Positions 1-5,746 are shown, numbered from the stretch's first letter. The stretch: 10,382 bases of DNA from an uncultured Oscillospiraceae bacterium (GCA_958451705.1 CAUDRD010000038.1:1-10382), one strand, 5' to 3'. The notes: generated from the letters alone by a model not told the origin. Program-made: numbers and translations.

Positions 1-140
1 CAATAGTGCTTCTCGAGCAGGTGCGCACTCTCGATAAAAGAAGACTTAAGGAAAAAATGGGAAACCTTGACAGTGAAGATATGCTTCGTGTAAATCAAGC
101 GTTATCCGTAAGCTTTGGGCTTGGTACAGGGAATACATAA
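1..140 (+). CDS. mazF: MazF/EndoA-type mRNA interferase toxin, C-terminal part only
   Basis: The reading frame enters from the left edge (first whole codon at base 3) and ends at TAA 138-140, giving the last 45 residues. They contain IVLLEQVRTLDKRRLKEKMG followed by a short helix and a SLGL-like end. This matches the C-terminus of the MazF/PemK/EndoA family, in which the conserved 'LLEQIRTLDK.RL' strand-helix belongs to the toxin fold. Known members are sequence-specific endoribonucleases that cut mRNA and are held inactive by a MazE-type antitoxin encoded just upstream; that gene would lie outside the window. The catalytic N-terminal part is not visible, so activity and target sequence cannot be judged. 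Two hairpins follow (123-165 and 210-245), the second a clear terminator, so this gene probably ends its operon. Confidence 0.85.
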   Translation, partial: IVLLEQVRTLDKRRLKEKMGNLDSEDMLRVNQALSVSFGLGTGNT

Positions 141-165
141 AACTTATGTATTCCTATGGCGTACC
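123..165 (+). repeat. Perfect inverted repeat over the mazF stop codon
   Basis: GGAATACATAA (130-140) is followed after three bases by its exact complement TTATGTATTCC (144-154), an 11-bp stem with a 3-base loop. The left arm contains the mazF stop codon. A second outer pair, GGTAC (123-127) with GTACC (161-165), can close the structure further, with unpaired bases mainly on the right side. The following sequence is only moderately T-rich, so this is a poor intrinsic terminator by itself. It could protect the 3' end of the mRNA or act as a first terminator ahead of the one at 210-245. The structure is seen; its role is inferred. Confidence 0.6.
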
Positions 166-209
166 TTTCCGCCTTTGATTTATTTTACAATAATATGATT
201 TGTAGATTT

Positions 210-260
210 TCGCCTGCGTTTAGGAATTAACCTGATCGCAGGCGATTTTATTTGCTTTTA
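210..260 (+). terminator. Rho-independent terminator after mazF
   Basis: TCGCCTGCG (210-218) pairs perfectly with CGCAGGCGA (237-245) across an 18-base loop. The stem is followed by a T-rich run (246-260 and beyond). It separates the toxin gene from the deacetylase promoter. Confidence 0.8.
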
Positions 261-280
261 TTTCTATTTTTGTTTGTGGG

Positions 281-359
281 TTGTATGCAGCGTTACGCTA
301 TTTGTAATTTTTGTAACATATTGTAACTAATTGTAGCTTAATTGTATTAGTATTGTAAT
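281..359 (+). promoter_or_regulatory. Helically phased TTGTA/TGTAA direct-repeat array upstream of the deacetylase
   Basis: TTGTA occurs at 281, 302, 311, 321, 331, 342 and 353 (first bases). Intervals are 21, 9, 10, 10, 11 and 11, close to multiples of one DNA turn. The last three copies (hexamers TGTAGC, TGTATT, TGTAAT at 332, 343 and 354) have the exact 11-bp step typical of OmpR-family response-regulator sites. The published Bacillus WalR box, TGTWAH-N5-TGTWAH, is similar, and WalR controls peptidoglycan hydrolase and deacetylase genes in that group. The array ends where the proposed -35 hexamer begins (359), the usual place for an activator. A small dyad AGCGT-T-ACGCT (289-299) lies in the gap between the first two copies. 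The repeats are seen; binding by a WalR-like regulator is inferred. Confidence 0.5.
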
Positions 360-387
360 TGGATTTCACTGTCGAAAATGGTAGAAT
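359..387 (+). promoter_or_regulatory. Putative vegetative promoter of the deacetylase gene
   Basis: TTGGAT (359-364), a 17-base spacer and TAGAAT (382-387) resemble a sigma-A promoter; the -35 is imperfect and the -10 is 5 of 6. Transcription would start near 394, leaving a short leader before the AGGAGG at 409-414. An in-frame ATG at 378 would lie upstream of this start point, which supports the start at 423. A TTGTAG (331-336) / TGTAAT (354-359) pair with 17-base spacing is a possible alternative promoter. Confidence 0.45.
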
Positions 388-422
388 ATTGCAAGACAAA
401 AATCCTTCAGGAGGTAAGCAAT

Positions 423-1475
423 ATGAAATCCATTTACGCCAGAAAATTACGCAGAATAACAGCTGTGAGCATTGCTATAATACTTGTTCTTTCAGCAGTG
501 GGAATAAAGCTTTACATAGATAAATCGAGACTTTCGGAAGAACTGTCCAAAACAAATAGTTCTGCCTCAGAATTAGCAGAAAGGGCAAGCGGAGGTAAAG
601 CAAAGTCTAAGAGAGAAATTGAAGAGCTGGAGAGCAAACTTGCAGAGCTTGAAAAGGAGAACAGTGAGGACAAGCAGAAGCTTAAAGAACTTGAAAGTGA
701 AAACGAAAAGCTTAAAGAAATGAAGAAAGAAAAAGAGGAGAGCCAAAGCTCTTCGGAAAAGAACGAAGAAAACGGCAATAAAACCGAGTTCCAAAAGCCT
801 TCCGTAAGTCCTCAGCCCAATGTACCGAGAAGCAATAACTCCTCAGGCAAGACAGTATATCTTACCTTTGATGACGGTCCGTCGAAAAATACTCCTAAGG
901 TTTTGGAGGTTCTCAGGAATTATGGGGTAAAGGCAACCTTTTTTGTAATTGACGGAAAAGGCTACAACAAATACATGAAGGATATTGTAAACGAAGGCCA
1001 TGCAATAGGACTTCATTCCGAAACCCACGACTATAAAAAAATATATTCTTCATTGGACGCATATTTAAAGGATCTTTCAAATATTGCCAAAATCGTGAAA
1101 GACGAAACAGGCGTTGACAGCAGGATAGTCCGCTTCCCTGGAGGCAGCAGCAATACGGTAAGTAAAAAATATTGCAGAGGAATAATAAGTAAATCCGCTC
1201 AAAGAGTGCATAATATGGGATATGAGTATTTTGACTGGAACTGCGACAGCGGAGATGCGGCGGGAAACAATGTGCCGGTATCGAAGCTTGTGGAGAACAT
1301 AAAGATAAGCAATCCCGGAAGCAGCAGAGTAATTGTGCTTATGCATGATGCCGGAAACAAATCCACAACTCCTCAGGCTCTCCCGCAGATTATTGAGTAT
1401 TTTAAGTCAAAAGGTTACTCCTTCGGTGTTTTAACCGAAAAGGTTACTCCTGTTCATCACAAAATAGCCAATTAA
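423..1475 (+). CDS. Membrane-anchored polysaccharide (peptidoglycan) deacetylase, CE4/NodB family
   Basis: A 350-residue protein probably removing N-acetyl groups from cell-wall glycan outside the membrane. Order of parts: basic N-terminus and one membrane segment (about 12-32, uncleaved anchor likely); a Glu/Lys-rich heptad region (about 36-108, coiled coil); a Ser/Asn/Pro linker (about 109-140); a NodB domain (about 144-345). CE4 motifs are all visible: TFDDGP at 148-153 (catalytic and metal-binding Asp), HSETH at 198-202 (metal-binding His pair), RFPGGS from 237, DWNCDSGD from 271, and LMHD with His308. This set resembles PgdA/PdaC-type peptidoglycan deacetylases, which confer lysozyme resistance; whether GlcNAc or MurNAc is the target cannot be read here. 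The start at 423 has AGGAGG eight bases upstream; an upstream in-frame ATG at 378 has none and would lie ahead of the proposed transcription start. It appears to be a single-gene unit. Confidence 0.92.
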   Translation: MKSIYARKLRRITAVSIAIILVLSAVGIKLYIDKSRLSEELSKTNSSASELAERASGGKAKSKREIEELESKLAELEKENSEDKQKLKELESENEKLKEMKKEKEESQSSSEKNEENGNKTEFQKPSVSPQPNVPRSNNSSGKTVYLTFDDGPSKNTPKVLEVLRNYGVKATFFVIDGKGYNKYMKDIVNEGHAIGLHSETHDYKKIYSSLDAYLKDLSNIAKIVKDETGVDSRIVRFPGGSSNTVSKKYCRGIISKSAQRVHNMGYEYFDWNCDSGDAAGNNVPVSKLVENIKISNPGSSRVIVLMHDAGNKSTTPQALPQIIEYFKSKGYSFGVLTEKVTPVHHKIAN

Positions 1476-1636
1476 ACAGTGCCAATCGTCAATATACATC
1501 TAATTTCGCAAATTTATATAAACAAAGTGTACAAAAAATCATGGACAAAATGTACAAACCAAACGTTTTTAAATGAGTTTTGTTTAGCAGACAGGCCGAA
1601 TTATTGAAAAAACGGGAATAAGTCGGCGGATTTTGA
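1476..1636. other. AT-rich spacer between deacetylase and HPr genes, with TGTACA repeats
   Basis: No coding frame or convincing terminator hairpin is visible after the deacetylase stop. The notable element is a pair of palindromic TGTACA hexamers at 1529-1534 and 1551-1556, 22 bases apart (two helical turns) and each followed by AA. A related TGGACA lies at 1542-1547. They sit 80-110 bases upstream of the HPr promoter and could be a regulator site, but short AT-rich repeats of this kind can occur by chance. Confidence 0.35.
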
Positions 1637-1664
1637 TTGACGAGATAAAGTTTTGTGCTATAAT
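1637..1664 (+). promoter_or_regulatory. Strong sigma-A promoter of the HPr gene (extended -10)
   Basis: TTGACG (1637-1642), a 16-base spacer and a perfect TATAAT (1659-1664) preceded by TGC (1656-1658), the extended -10 element. Transcription would start near 1671, about 48 bases before the HPr start codon. This is one of the best promoter matches in the window and fits the high expression expected for HPr. Confidence 0.75.
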
Positions 1665-1718
1665 ATGTAACAGCGAAAAAAATAAAAAGTAAATTTATTT
1701 TGTAGGAGTAATGTGACT

Positions 1719-1982
1719 ATGTACGTAAAAGATGTAACTGTTCAGAATAAGGTTGGTTTACATGCTCGTCCTGCTACCTTTTTTATACAGAAGGCAAATG
1801 AGTTCAAGTCTTCAATTTGGGTTGAGAAAGAAGAGCGCCGTGTAAACGCAAAGAGTCTTCTCGGTGTGCTTTCACTTGGAATTATGGGCGGCACACAGAT
1901 CCGCATTATCGCAGGCGGTTCCGATGAGGAAGAGGCTGTTGATGCTCTTGTAAAGCTTGTTGAATCCGGCTTTGCTGAGTAA
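1719..1982 (+). CDS. ptsH: HPr phosphocarrier protein
   Basis: An 87-residue cytoplasmic protein of the PTS HPr family. It takes phosphate from enzyme I on His15 and passes it to sugar-specific EIIA proteins; in Firmicutes HPr kinase also phosphorylates Ser46, making a CcpA co-regulator for carbon catabolite control. With ATG 1719 as start, the motif GLHARPA places histidine exactly at residue 15 and NAKSLLGVLSLGI places serine exactly at 46, the canonical numbering, which decides the start. A GTG at 1713 would add two residues, and the ATG at 1711 runs straight into TGA. The ribosome binding site AGGAG (1704-1708) is 10 bases upstream. Both regulatory residues are present, so it is not a Crh (which lacks His15). 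No other PTS gene is adjacent; it has its own promoter and terminator. Confidence 0.93.
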   Translation: MYVKDVTVQNKVGLHARPATFFIQKANEFKSSIWVEKEERRVNAKSLLGVLSLGIMGGTQIRIIAGGSDEEEAVDALVKLVESGFAE

Positions 1983-2006
1983 TTTATTTTAAACAGAATA
2001 CTTTTA

Positions 2007-2060
2007 AGAATAATGCCCGCTGTTTTTACTTGCAGCGGGCTGTATTCTTTTATTTAAATT
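2007..2060 (+). terminator. Rho-independent terminator after HPr
   Basis: GCCCGCTG (2015-2022) pairs perfectly with CAGCGGGC (2033-2040) over a 10-base loop. After a two-base internal mismatch the arms extend with AAGAATA (2006-2012) against TATTCTT (2043-2049). T-rich sequence follows. It isolates HPr from the proline operon. Confidence 0.85.
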
Positions 2061-2071
2061 TATTTTTCCGC

Positions 2072-2101
2072 TATACAATAGGGATCGTTTTGTGGTATAA
2101 T
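2072..2101 (+). promoter_or_regulatory. Promoter of the proBA operon
   Basis: A perfect TATAAT (2096-2101) is preceded by TGG (2093-2095), an extended -10. The best -35 is TATACA (2072-2077), 4 of 6 matches with an 18-base spacer. Transcription would start near 2108, giving a leader of about 43 bases that begins just before the palindrome at 2116-2133. Confidence 0.65.
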
Positions 2102-2115
2102 TTTAAGGTAAATCA

Positions 2116-2133
2116 GGCGGAGAGCTCTCCGCC
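2116..2133. promoter_or_regulatory. Perfect 18-bp palindrome in the proBA leader
   Basis: GGCGGAGAGCTCTCCGCC reads the same on both strands. It lies about 9-26 bases after the expected transcription start and ends 7 bases before the GAGGA ribosome binding site. In RNA it would be a 7-bp GC-rich stem with an AGCU loop; in DNA it is a symmetric operator-like site. With one mismatch the symmetry extends to about 24 bp (2113-2136). There is no T-run after it, so it is not an intrinsic terminator, and the leader is too short for a T-box. The palindrome is certain; its function is inferred. Confidence 0.55.
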
Positions 2134-2150
2134 GGATATTGAGGAAGAGT

Positions 2151-2939
2151 ATGGCTGTATTAAAGAACTTAAAACGAATTGTAGTAAAGGTTGGAACTTC
2201 CACCCTTACATATGAAACAGGTAAAACCAATATAAGAAGAATGGCAAAGCTTGCAAGTGTTCTTTCCGACCTTGTAAATTCCGGAATAGAGGTTGTCCTT
2301 GTAACCTCAGGAGCTATCGGCGTAGGCGTTGGTAAGCTGGGGCTTAAGGAGCGGCCTCATGACACTCCCGGCAGACAGGCTGCCGCAGCGGTGGGACAGT
2401 GCGAGCTGATGTTTATGTACGATAAGTTTTTCAGTGAATACGGTCACACAATAGCCCTGATTTTTGAAACACCACGCCACTTTGTGTATAACGAGACAAT
2501 ATACAATCTTACAAATACTTTAAAGCATCTTTTTTATTCCGGTGCTGTGCCTATTGTAAACGAAAACGACAGCGTCGCCGTAGAAGAGATTGTTTACGGA
2601 GACAACGACAGTCTTTCGGCAACGGTTGCGACTCTTGTTGAGGCCGATGCGCTGATAATTTTAAGCGATATTGACGGACTTTTCAGCAGCGACCCCCATA
2701 CCGATCCTGATGCAAGACTTATACCCGTTGTTGACGAGATTGACGAAAGAATAATAGCTCTTGCAGGGGGAGCGGGAAGTAAGCGTGGAACCGGAGGAAT
2801 GGTTACAAAGCTGAAAGCGGCTCAGATAGCTGCGGAGCACTCCATAGATACTGTGGTCATGAACGGCTCACATCCTCAGGATATATATAAGCTCATCGAA
2901 GGCCGTCAGACCGGAACAATATTTAAAGGGAGGAAATAA
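2151..2939 (+). CDS. proB: Glutamate 5-kinase (proline biosynthesis, step 1)
   Basis: A 262-residue cytoplasmic enzyme that phosphorylates L-glutamate with ATP to gamma-glutamyl phosphate, the substrate of ProA. It shows the amino-acid-kinase fold: IVVKVGTSTL with Lys13 (phosphate contact), VTSGAIGVG, NENDSVAVEE, DNDSLSATVA, LSDIDGL, and GTGGMVTKLKAAQIA near the C-terminus (nucleotide/substrate sites). It ends after the kinase domain, so it lacks the C-terminal PUA domain of the E. coli enzyme (367 residues); short forms of about 260-270 residues are common in Firmicutes. ATG 2151 is preceded by GAGGAAG at 2141-2147; an upstream in-frame TTG at 2139 falls before that site and is not needed. 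proA follows one base after the stop, so the two are co-transcribed and probably translationally coupled. Confidence 0.97.
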   Translation: MAVLKNLKRIVVKVGTSTLTYETGKTNIRRMAKLASVLSDLVNSGIEVVLVTSGAIGVGVGKLGLKERPHDTPGRQAAAAVGQCELMFMYDKFFSEYGHTIALIFETPRHFVYNETIYNLTNTLKHLFYSGAVPIVNENDSVAVEEIVYGDNDSLSATVATLVEADALIILSDIDGLFSSDPHTDPDARLIPVVDEIDERIIALAGGAGSKRGTGGMVTKLKAAQIAAEHSIDTVVMNGSHPQDIYKLIEGRQTGTIFKGRK

Positions 2940-2940
2940 A

Positions 2941-4185
2941 ATGTCATATATTTCCGCACTTGGCGAAAGGGCAAAGAAAGCTAAAAGCGTACTGGCAAGC
3001 TCTTCAGGAGAGACGAGAAACAAAGCCCTTTATGAAATTGCCAAAGCGTTGAGAGAAAATGCCGAAAAAATAATAGAGGCAAACCGTATTGACGTTGAAA
3101 AGGGAAAGGAAAACGGACTTACTCCTTCCCTTATAGATAGGCTCAGCCTCGATAGTGGCAGAATTGAGTCAATGGCAAAGGGAGCGGAAGATATAATCGC
3201 CCTTGCCGATCCTATAGGAAAAGTCATAGGCGGAACCACAAGACCTAACGGACTTAGAATTGAAAAGGTAAGCGTTCCCCTGGGAGTTATAGGAGTTATT
3301 TATGAGGCAAGACCCAACGTTACGGCGGATGCCGCAGCTTTATGTGTAAAAAGCGGAAATGCCGTTATTCTAAGAGGCGGAAAAGAGGCCATAAATTCAA
3401 ACCTTGCCATTGCGGGAGTAATGCGTGAGGCAGTTAAAAAAGCGGGTCTTCCCGAAGATGTAATCTGCTTTGTAGAGGATACCTCAAGAGACAGCGCAAA
3501 AGAGCTTATGAGGCTTAACGGATATATAGACGTACTTATCCCCAGAGGAGGAGCCGGACTTATTAGAAGTGTTGTGGAAAACTCAAGCGTGCCTGTAATT
3601 GAAACGGGAGCCGGCAACTGCCACATCTATATTGACGAAACGGCCGATGCTCAAATGGCGGCGGATATAGTCTTTAACGCAAAGACCTCACGTCCCTCTG
3701 TATGCAACGCCTGCGAGAGTCTTGTTATACATTCGGGATGTCTCGAGCGTGTGCTTCCCTTAGTTTGCGAAAAGCTCAAAACAAAGAATGTTGAAATCAG
3801 AGGCGACGAAAGAGCGGCAAATACAGTGGAGGGAATTGTTCCGGCCACCGAAGAGGATTGGGGCAAGGAATACCTTGACTACATAATCTCAGTTAAAACC
3901 GTTGACAGCGTGGAAGAGGCCATTGAGCACATTAACCGCTATTCCACCGGTCACAGTGAAAGTATAATAACCTGCGACTTTGCTTCGGCTATGAAGTTCC
4001 AGCAGCAGGTTGATTCTGCGGCAGTATATGTAAACGCTTCAACAAGGTTTACCGACGGCGGAGAGTTCGGTTTCGGTGCGGAGATAGGAATTTCCACCCA
4101 GAAGCTTCACGCCAGAGGACCTCTCGGTTTAAGCGAGCTTACAAGCCAAAAATATATAATCAGCGGCAGCGGACAAATTCGCTGA
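2941..4185 (+). CDS. proA: Gamma-glutamyl phosphate reductase (proline biosynthesis, step 2)
   Basis: A 414-residue enzyme, normal length for the family, that uses NADPH to reduce gamma-glutamyl phosphate to glutamate-5-semialdehyde, which cyclises to pyrroline-5-carboxylate. It has the aldehyde-dehydrogenase-like layout: an N-terminal cofactor domain with PLGVIGVIYEARPNVTADAA and GNAVILRGGKEA, then the catalytic region RPSVCNACESLVIH. The first cysteine is Cys255, the position expected for the catalytic thiol; Cys258 is an additional nearby cysteine. The C-terminal motif FTDGGEFGFGAEIGISTQKLHARGP is the family signature. ATG 2941 has GGGAGG at 2929-2934, inside the end of proB. ProC, the last step, is not in the window. 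Confidence 0.98.
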   Translation: MSYISALGERAKKAKSVLASSSGETRNKALYEIAKALRENAEKIIEANRIDVEKGKENGLTPSLIDRLSLDSGRIESMAKGAEDIIALADPIGKVIGGTTRPNGLRIEKVSVPLGVIGVIYEARPNVTADAAALCVKSGNAVILRGGKEAINSNLAIAGVMREAVKKAGLPEDVICFVEDTSRDSAKELMRLNGYIDVLIPRGGAGLIRSVVENSSVPVIETGAGNCHIYIDETADAQMAADIVFNAKTSRPSVCNACESLVIHSGCLERVLPLVCEKLKTKNVEIRGDERAANTVEGIVPATEEDWGKEYLDYIISVKTVDSVEEAIEHINRYSTGHSESIITCDFASAMKFQQQVDSAAVYVNASTRFTDGGEFGFGAEIGISTQKLHARGPLGLSELTSQKYIISGSGQIR

Positions 4186-4214
4186 CAGCCTTTAAGGCAG
4201 AACAGGAGCGACTT

Positions 4215-5045
4215 ATGGAAAAAGCAAAGAAAACTGTTTCAGCAAAAAAACATAGGCGAAATAAAGCGGCAATGCCTGTTGGAATTACCGTTATAGTGTT
4301 TGCGGTTATAGGTCTTGCGGCCGTTATAGCCGGTATAATTTTCGGTGTCGGCAAGCTGACGGATCAGTCGGCTAAAAAGTCTGAGTACGAGGCGTTTATA
4401 ACTCCCGTTGTCATGTTTGACCCTGATCCCTTCGATGACGTTACAAAGGGAAATCAGGAGCAGCTTATTAATGCTGCAATTTGGGCGCTGCTTAAAAGCG
4501 ACCTCGATACCTCTGTTTACGCTACTGACGACGGCAACCTTTCTATACCTCAGAAGGATGTTGAAAAGTATTTCTCTAAGCTTTTCGGACCGGAGGCAAA
4601 GCCGGAGCATACAAGCGTAACGGGTCTCGGCTACGAGTTCAGCTATGACAGTGCAAAGCAGGTTTACATTGTGCCTATTACCGGTGTTGAGCCTATTTAT
4701 ACTCCCCGTGTATTTGAGATCTCCAAAAAGGGAAACACTGTTGAGCTTCTTGTGGGATACCTTGGCAGCAGCCAGTGGGCACAGGCCGAAAACGGCGATA
4801 TGGTAGAGCCGGAGCCTGATAAATATGTTACGGTAGTCCTTCGTGAAAGCTCTGACGGATACTATGTAAGCGCAATAAGATCCACAAATGCGCCGGAGAC
4901 TGAATCCACACCCCCTTCAACTACACCGGCCCCCGATACTACCGATGAGGCGGAGCCTACTGAGATTTACACTGAGCCATTCGTAGAGCCAACTGAAGCA
5001 GCTTCTACGGCGGCATCCACAGCGGCAACAGAAGCGGCTGAATAA
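4215..5045 (+). CDS. Single-pass membrane protein of unknown function, third gene of the proBA unit
   Basis: I do not recognise this 276-residue protein. Visible parts: a strongly basic N-terminus (residues 1-18), one long hydrophobic membrane segment (about 22-46, rich in Val/Ile/Ala/Gly), an apparent extracytoplasmic globular region (about 55-225) with no catalytic motif I can name and no cysteine, and a low-complexity tail (226-276) made almost only of Thr, Pro, Glu, Ala, Ser and Asp. The positive-inside rule places the C-terminal part outside. The tail resembles wall-spanning or linker segments but no LPXTG or other anchoring signal follows. Its start has AGGAG at 4204-4208, six bases upstream, and the gap to proA is 29 bases without a terminator, so co-transcription is likely. 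A role linked to proline is not shown by the sequence. Confidence 0.85.
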   Translation: MEKAKKTVSAKKHRRNKAAMPVGITVIVFAVIGLAAVIAGIIFGVGKLTDQSAKKSEYEAFITPVVMFDPDPFDDVTKGNQEQLINAAIWALLKSDLDTSVYATDDGNLSIPQKDVEKYFSKLFGPEAKPEHTSVTGLGYEFSYDSAKQVYIVPITGVEPIYTPRVFEISKKGNTVELLVGYLGSSQWAQAENGDMVEPEPDKYVTVVLRESSDGYYVSAIRSTNAPETESTPPSTTPAPDTTDEAEPTEIYTEPFVEPTEAASTAASTAATEAAE

Positions 5046-5099
5046 ATTAGCACTAATGTCGAAAAGCAAAGGCATAAGCCAAACAGAATATTGAAAAAC

Positions 5100-5150
5100 A
5101 AAACGCAGAATATCTGTATAAAACAGATTGTTCTGCGTTTTTATCTATTT
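5100..5150 (+). terminator. Strong rho-independent terminator ending the proBA operon
   Basis: AAAACGCAGAA (5100-5110) pairs with TTCTGCGTTTT (5131-5141), and within it ATCTGT (5112-5117) pairs with ACAGAT (5123-5128), forming one long near-perfect hairpin with a 5-base loop. The right arm runs into a T-rich tail. The A-run on the left arm makes it potentially functional in both directions. Confidence 0.9.
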
Positions 5151-5154
5151 TATC

Positions 5155-5211
5155 TGAACAGTGTAACATTTTGCCGTTACGGTTGTTATAATGGTGAAGA
5201 ATTGAACAGTG
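5155..5211 (+). promoter_or_regulatory. Promoter and repeats upstream of the ECF sigma gene
   Basis: A perfect TATAAT (5187-5192) with extended TGT (5184-5186) marks a likely -10. A normal sigma-A -35 is lacking; instead TGTAACATT (5162-5170) sits 16 bases upstream. Its AAC core recalls ECF -35 elements, so autoregulation by the encoded sigma factor is possible. The AAC belongs to an inverted pair GTAAC (5163-5167) / GTTAC (5176-5180). The nonamer TGAACAGTG occurs twice in direct orientation, at 5155-5163 and 5203-5211, on either side of the -10. The motifs are seen; use by the ECF factor or another regulator is inferred. Confidence 0.5.
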
Positions 5212-5242
5212 AGAATTTTATAAAGCGGGGAGGGAACCGGAT

Positions 5243-5746
5243 GTGGATAAAGAGCTGCTGAATATTTTTTATGGGAGATACAGCAGGGAAATTTATCTTT
5301 ATCTTTACTCCCTGAGCGGAGACAGCGCCCTTTCCGAAGATTTGCTTCAGGAAACATTCCTCAAAGCTCTGCTGTCCCTTCCCGACGGCCATACAAATGT
5401 CCGTGCATGGCTTTATCTTGTGGCAAGAAATTTGTATTTTAACACCTTAAAAAAAGAAAATAAAAAGATGTCCCTTGACCAAATGCCGGAAACACAGGAA
5501 AGTAATGACCGTGGAATTTTGGAACAGCTGCTAAGTGACGAAAACCGGAAGATGCTCTATAATGCCATGAGAAAGCTGGAACCGAGAAAGCGAGAGGTGA
5601 TTCAGATGCAGTATTTCGGAAATTTATCCCAAAAGGAAATTGCGGCAATTCTGCATATTACTCCAGAAAACGTGCGGGTACTTGCTTACAGGGCACGGAG
5701 GGAACTTAAATCTTATTTGGAGGCGGAAAATTATGACATACCGTGA
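5243..5746 (+). CDS. ECF-type RNA polymerase sigma factor
   Basis: A 167-residue sigma-70 family protein of the small ECF class, containing only regions 2 and 4. Region 2 spans about residues 9-75, with the core-binding helix DLLQETFLKALLSLP (33-47) and NVRAWLYLVARNLYFNTLKK (52-71), which recognises and melts the -10. A short acidic linker follows; region 4 spans about 103-158, with LEPRKREVIQMQYFGNLSQKEIAAIL and the helix-turn-helix ending VRVLAYRARRELK, which reads the -35. The start is GTG 5243, with GGGGAGGG at 5227-5233. An ATG at 5241 is out of frame and stops after six codons. The next gene overlaps the last 14 bases, which with its product type indicates a sigma/anti-sigma pair. The regulon and inducing signal cannot be read from the sequence. 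Confidence 0.93.
   Translation: MDKELLNIFYGRYSREIYLYLYSLSGDSALSEDLLQETFLKALLSLPDGHTNVRAWLYLVARNLYFNTLKKENKKMSLDQMPETQESNDRGILEQLLSDENRKMLYNAMRKLEPRKREVIQMQYFGNLSQKEIAAILHITPENVRVLAYRARRELKSYLEAENYDIP

Noticed and set aside
281..359. TTGTA repeats as a CRISPR or other repeat array
   Set aside because: The units are only five to six bases with near-constant short spacing; there are no long repeats or unique spacers, so a protein-binding array is the better reading.
378..422. Upstream ATG start for the deacetylase, adding 15 residues
   Set aside because: No ribosome binding site, lies upstream of the probable transcription start, and ATG 423 has a perfect AGGAGG and gives a normal membrane-anchor N-terminus.
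512..794. Two minus-strand open frames rich in Ser/Phe/Leu
   Set aside because: They are mirror images of the Glu/Lys-rich coiled-coil codons of the deacetylase and have no ribosome binding site or family features.
2072..2150. T-box or riboswitch controlling proBA
   Set aside because: The leader is only about 43 bases, with no specifier loop, T-box sequence or terminator; only a single palindrome is present.
2030..2215. A 61-residue plus-strand frame before proB
   Set aside because: It starts inside the HPr terminator hairpin, crosses the proBA promoter and palindrome, and overlaps proB in another frame.
3030..3866. Several minus-strand frames of 69-108 residues within proA
   Set aside because: They are antisense shadows of a strongly conserved gene; they have low-complexity Ser/Pro composition and no start signals.
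4239..4610. A 123-residue minus-strand frame inside the unknown membrane protein gene
   Set aside because: The opposite frame has a clear start, ribosome binding site, membrane segment and operon placement; this one has none of these.
5640..5732. Longer N-terminus for the sigma-factor regulator beginning at 5640
   Set aside because: The extension lies wholly inside the sigma gene in another frame; ATG 5733 has a well-placed GGAGG and gives the expected charged helical start.
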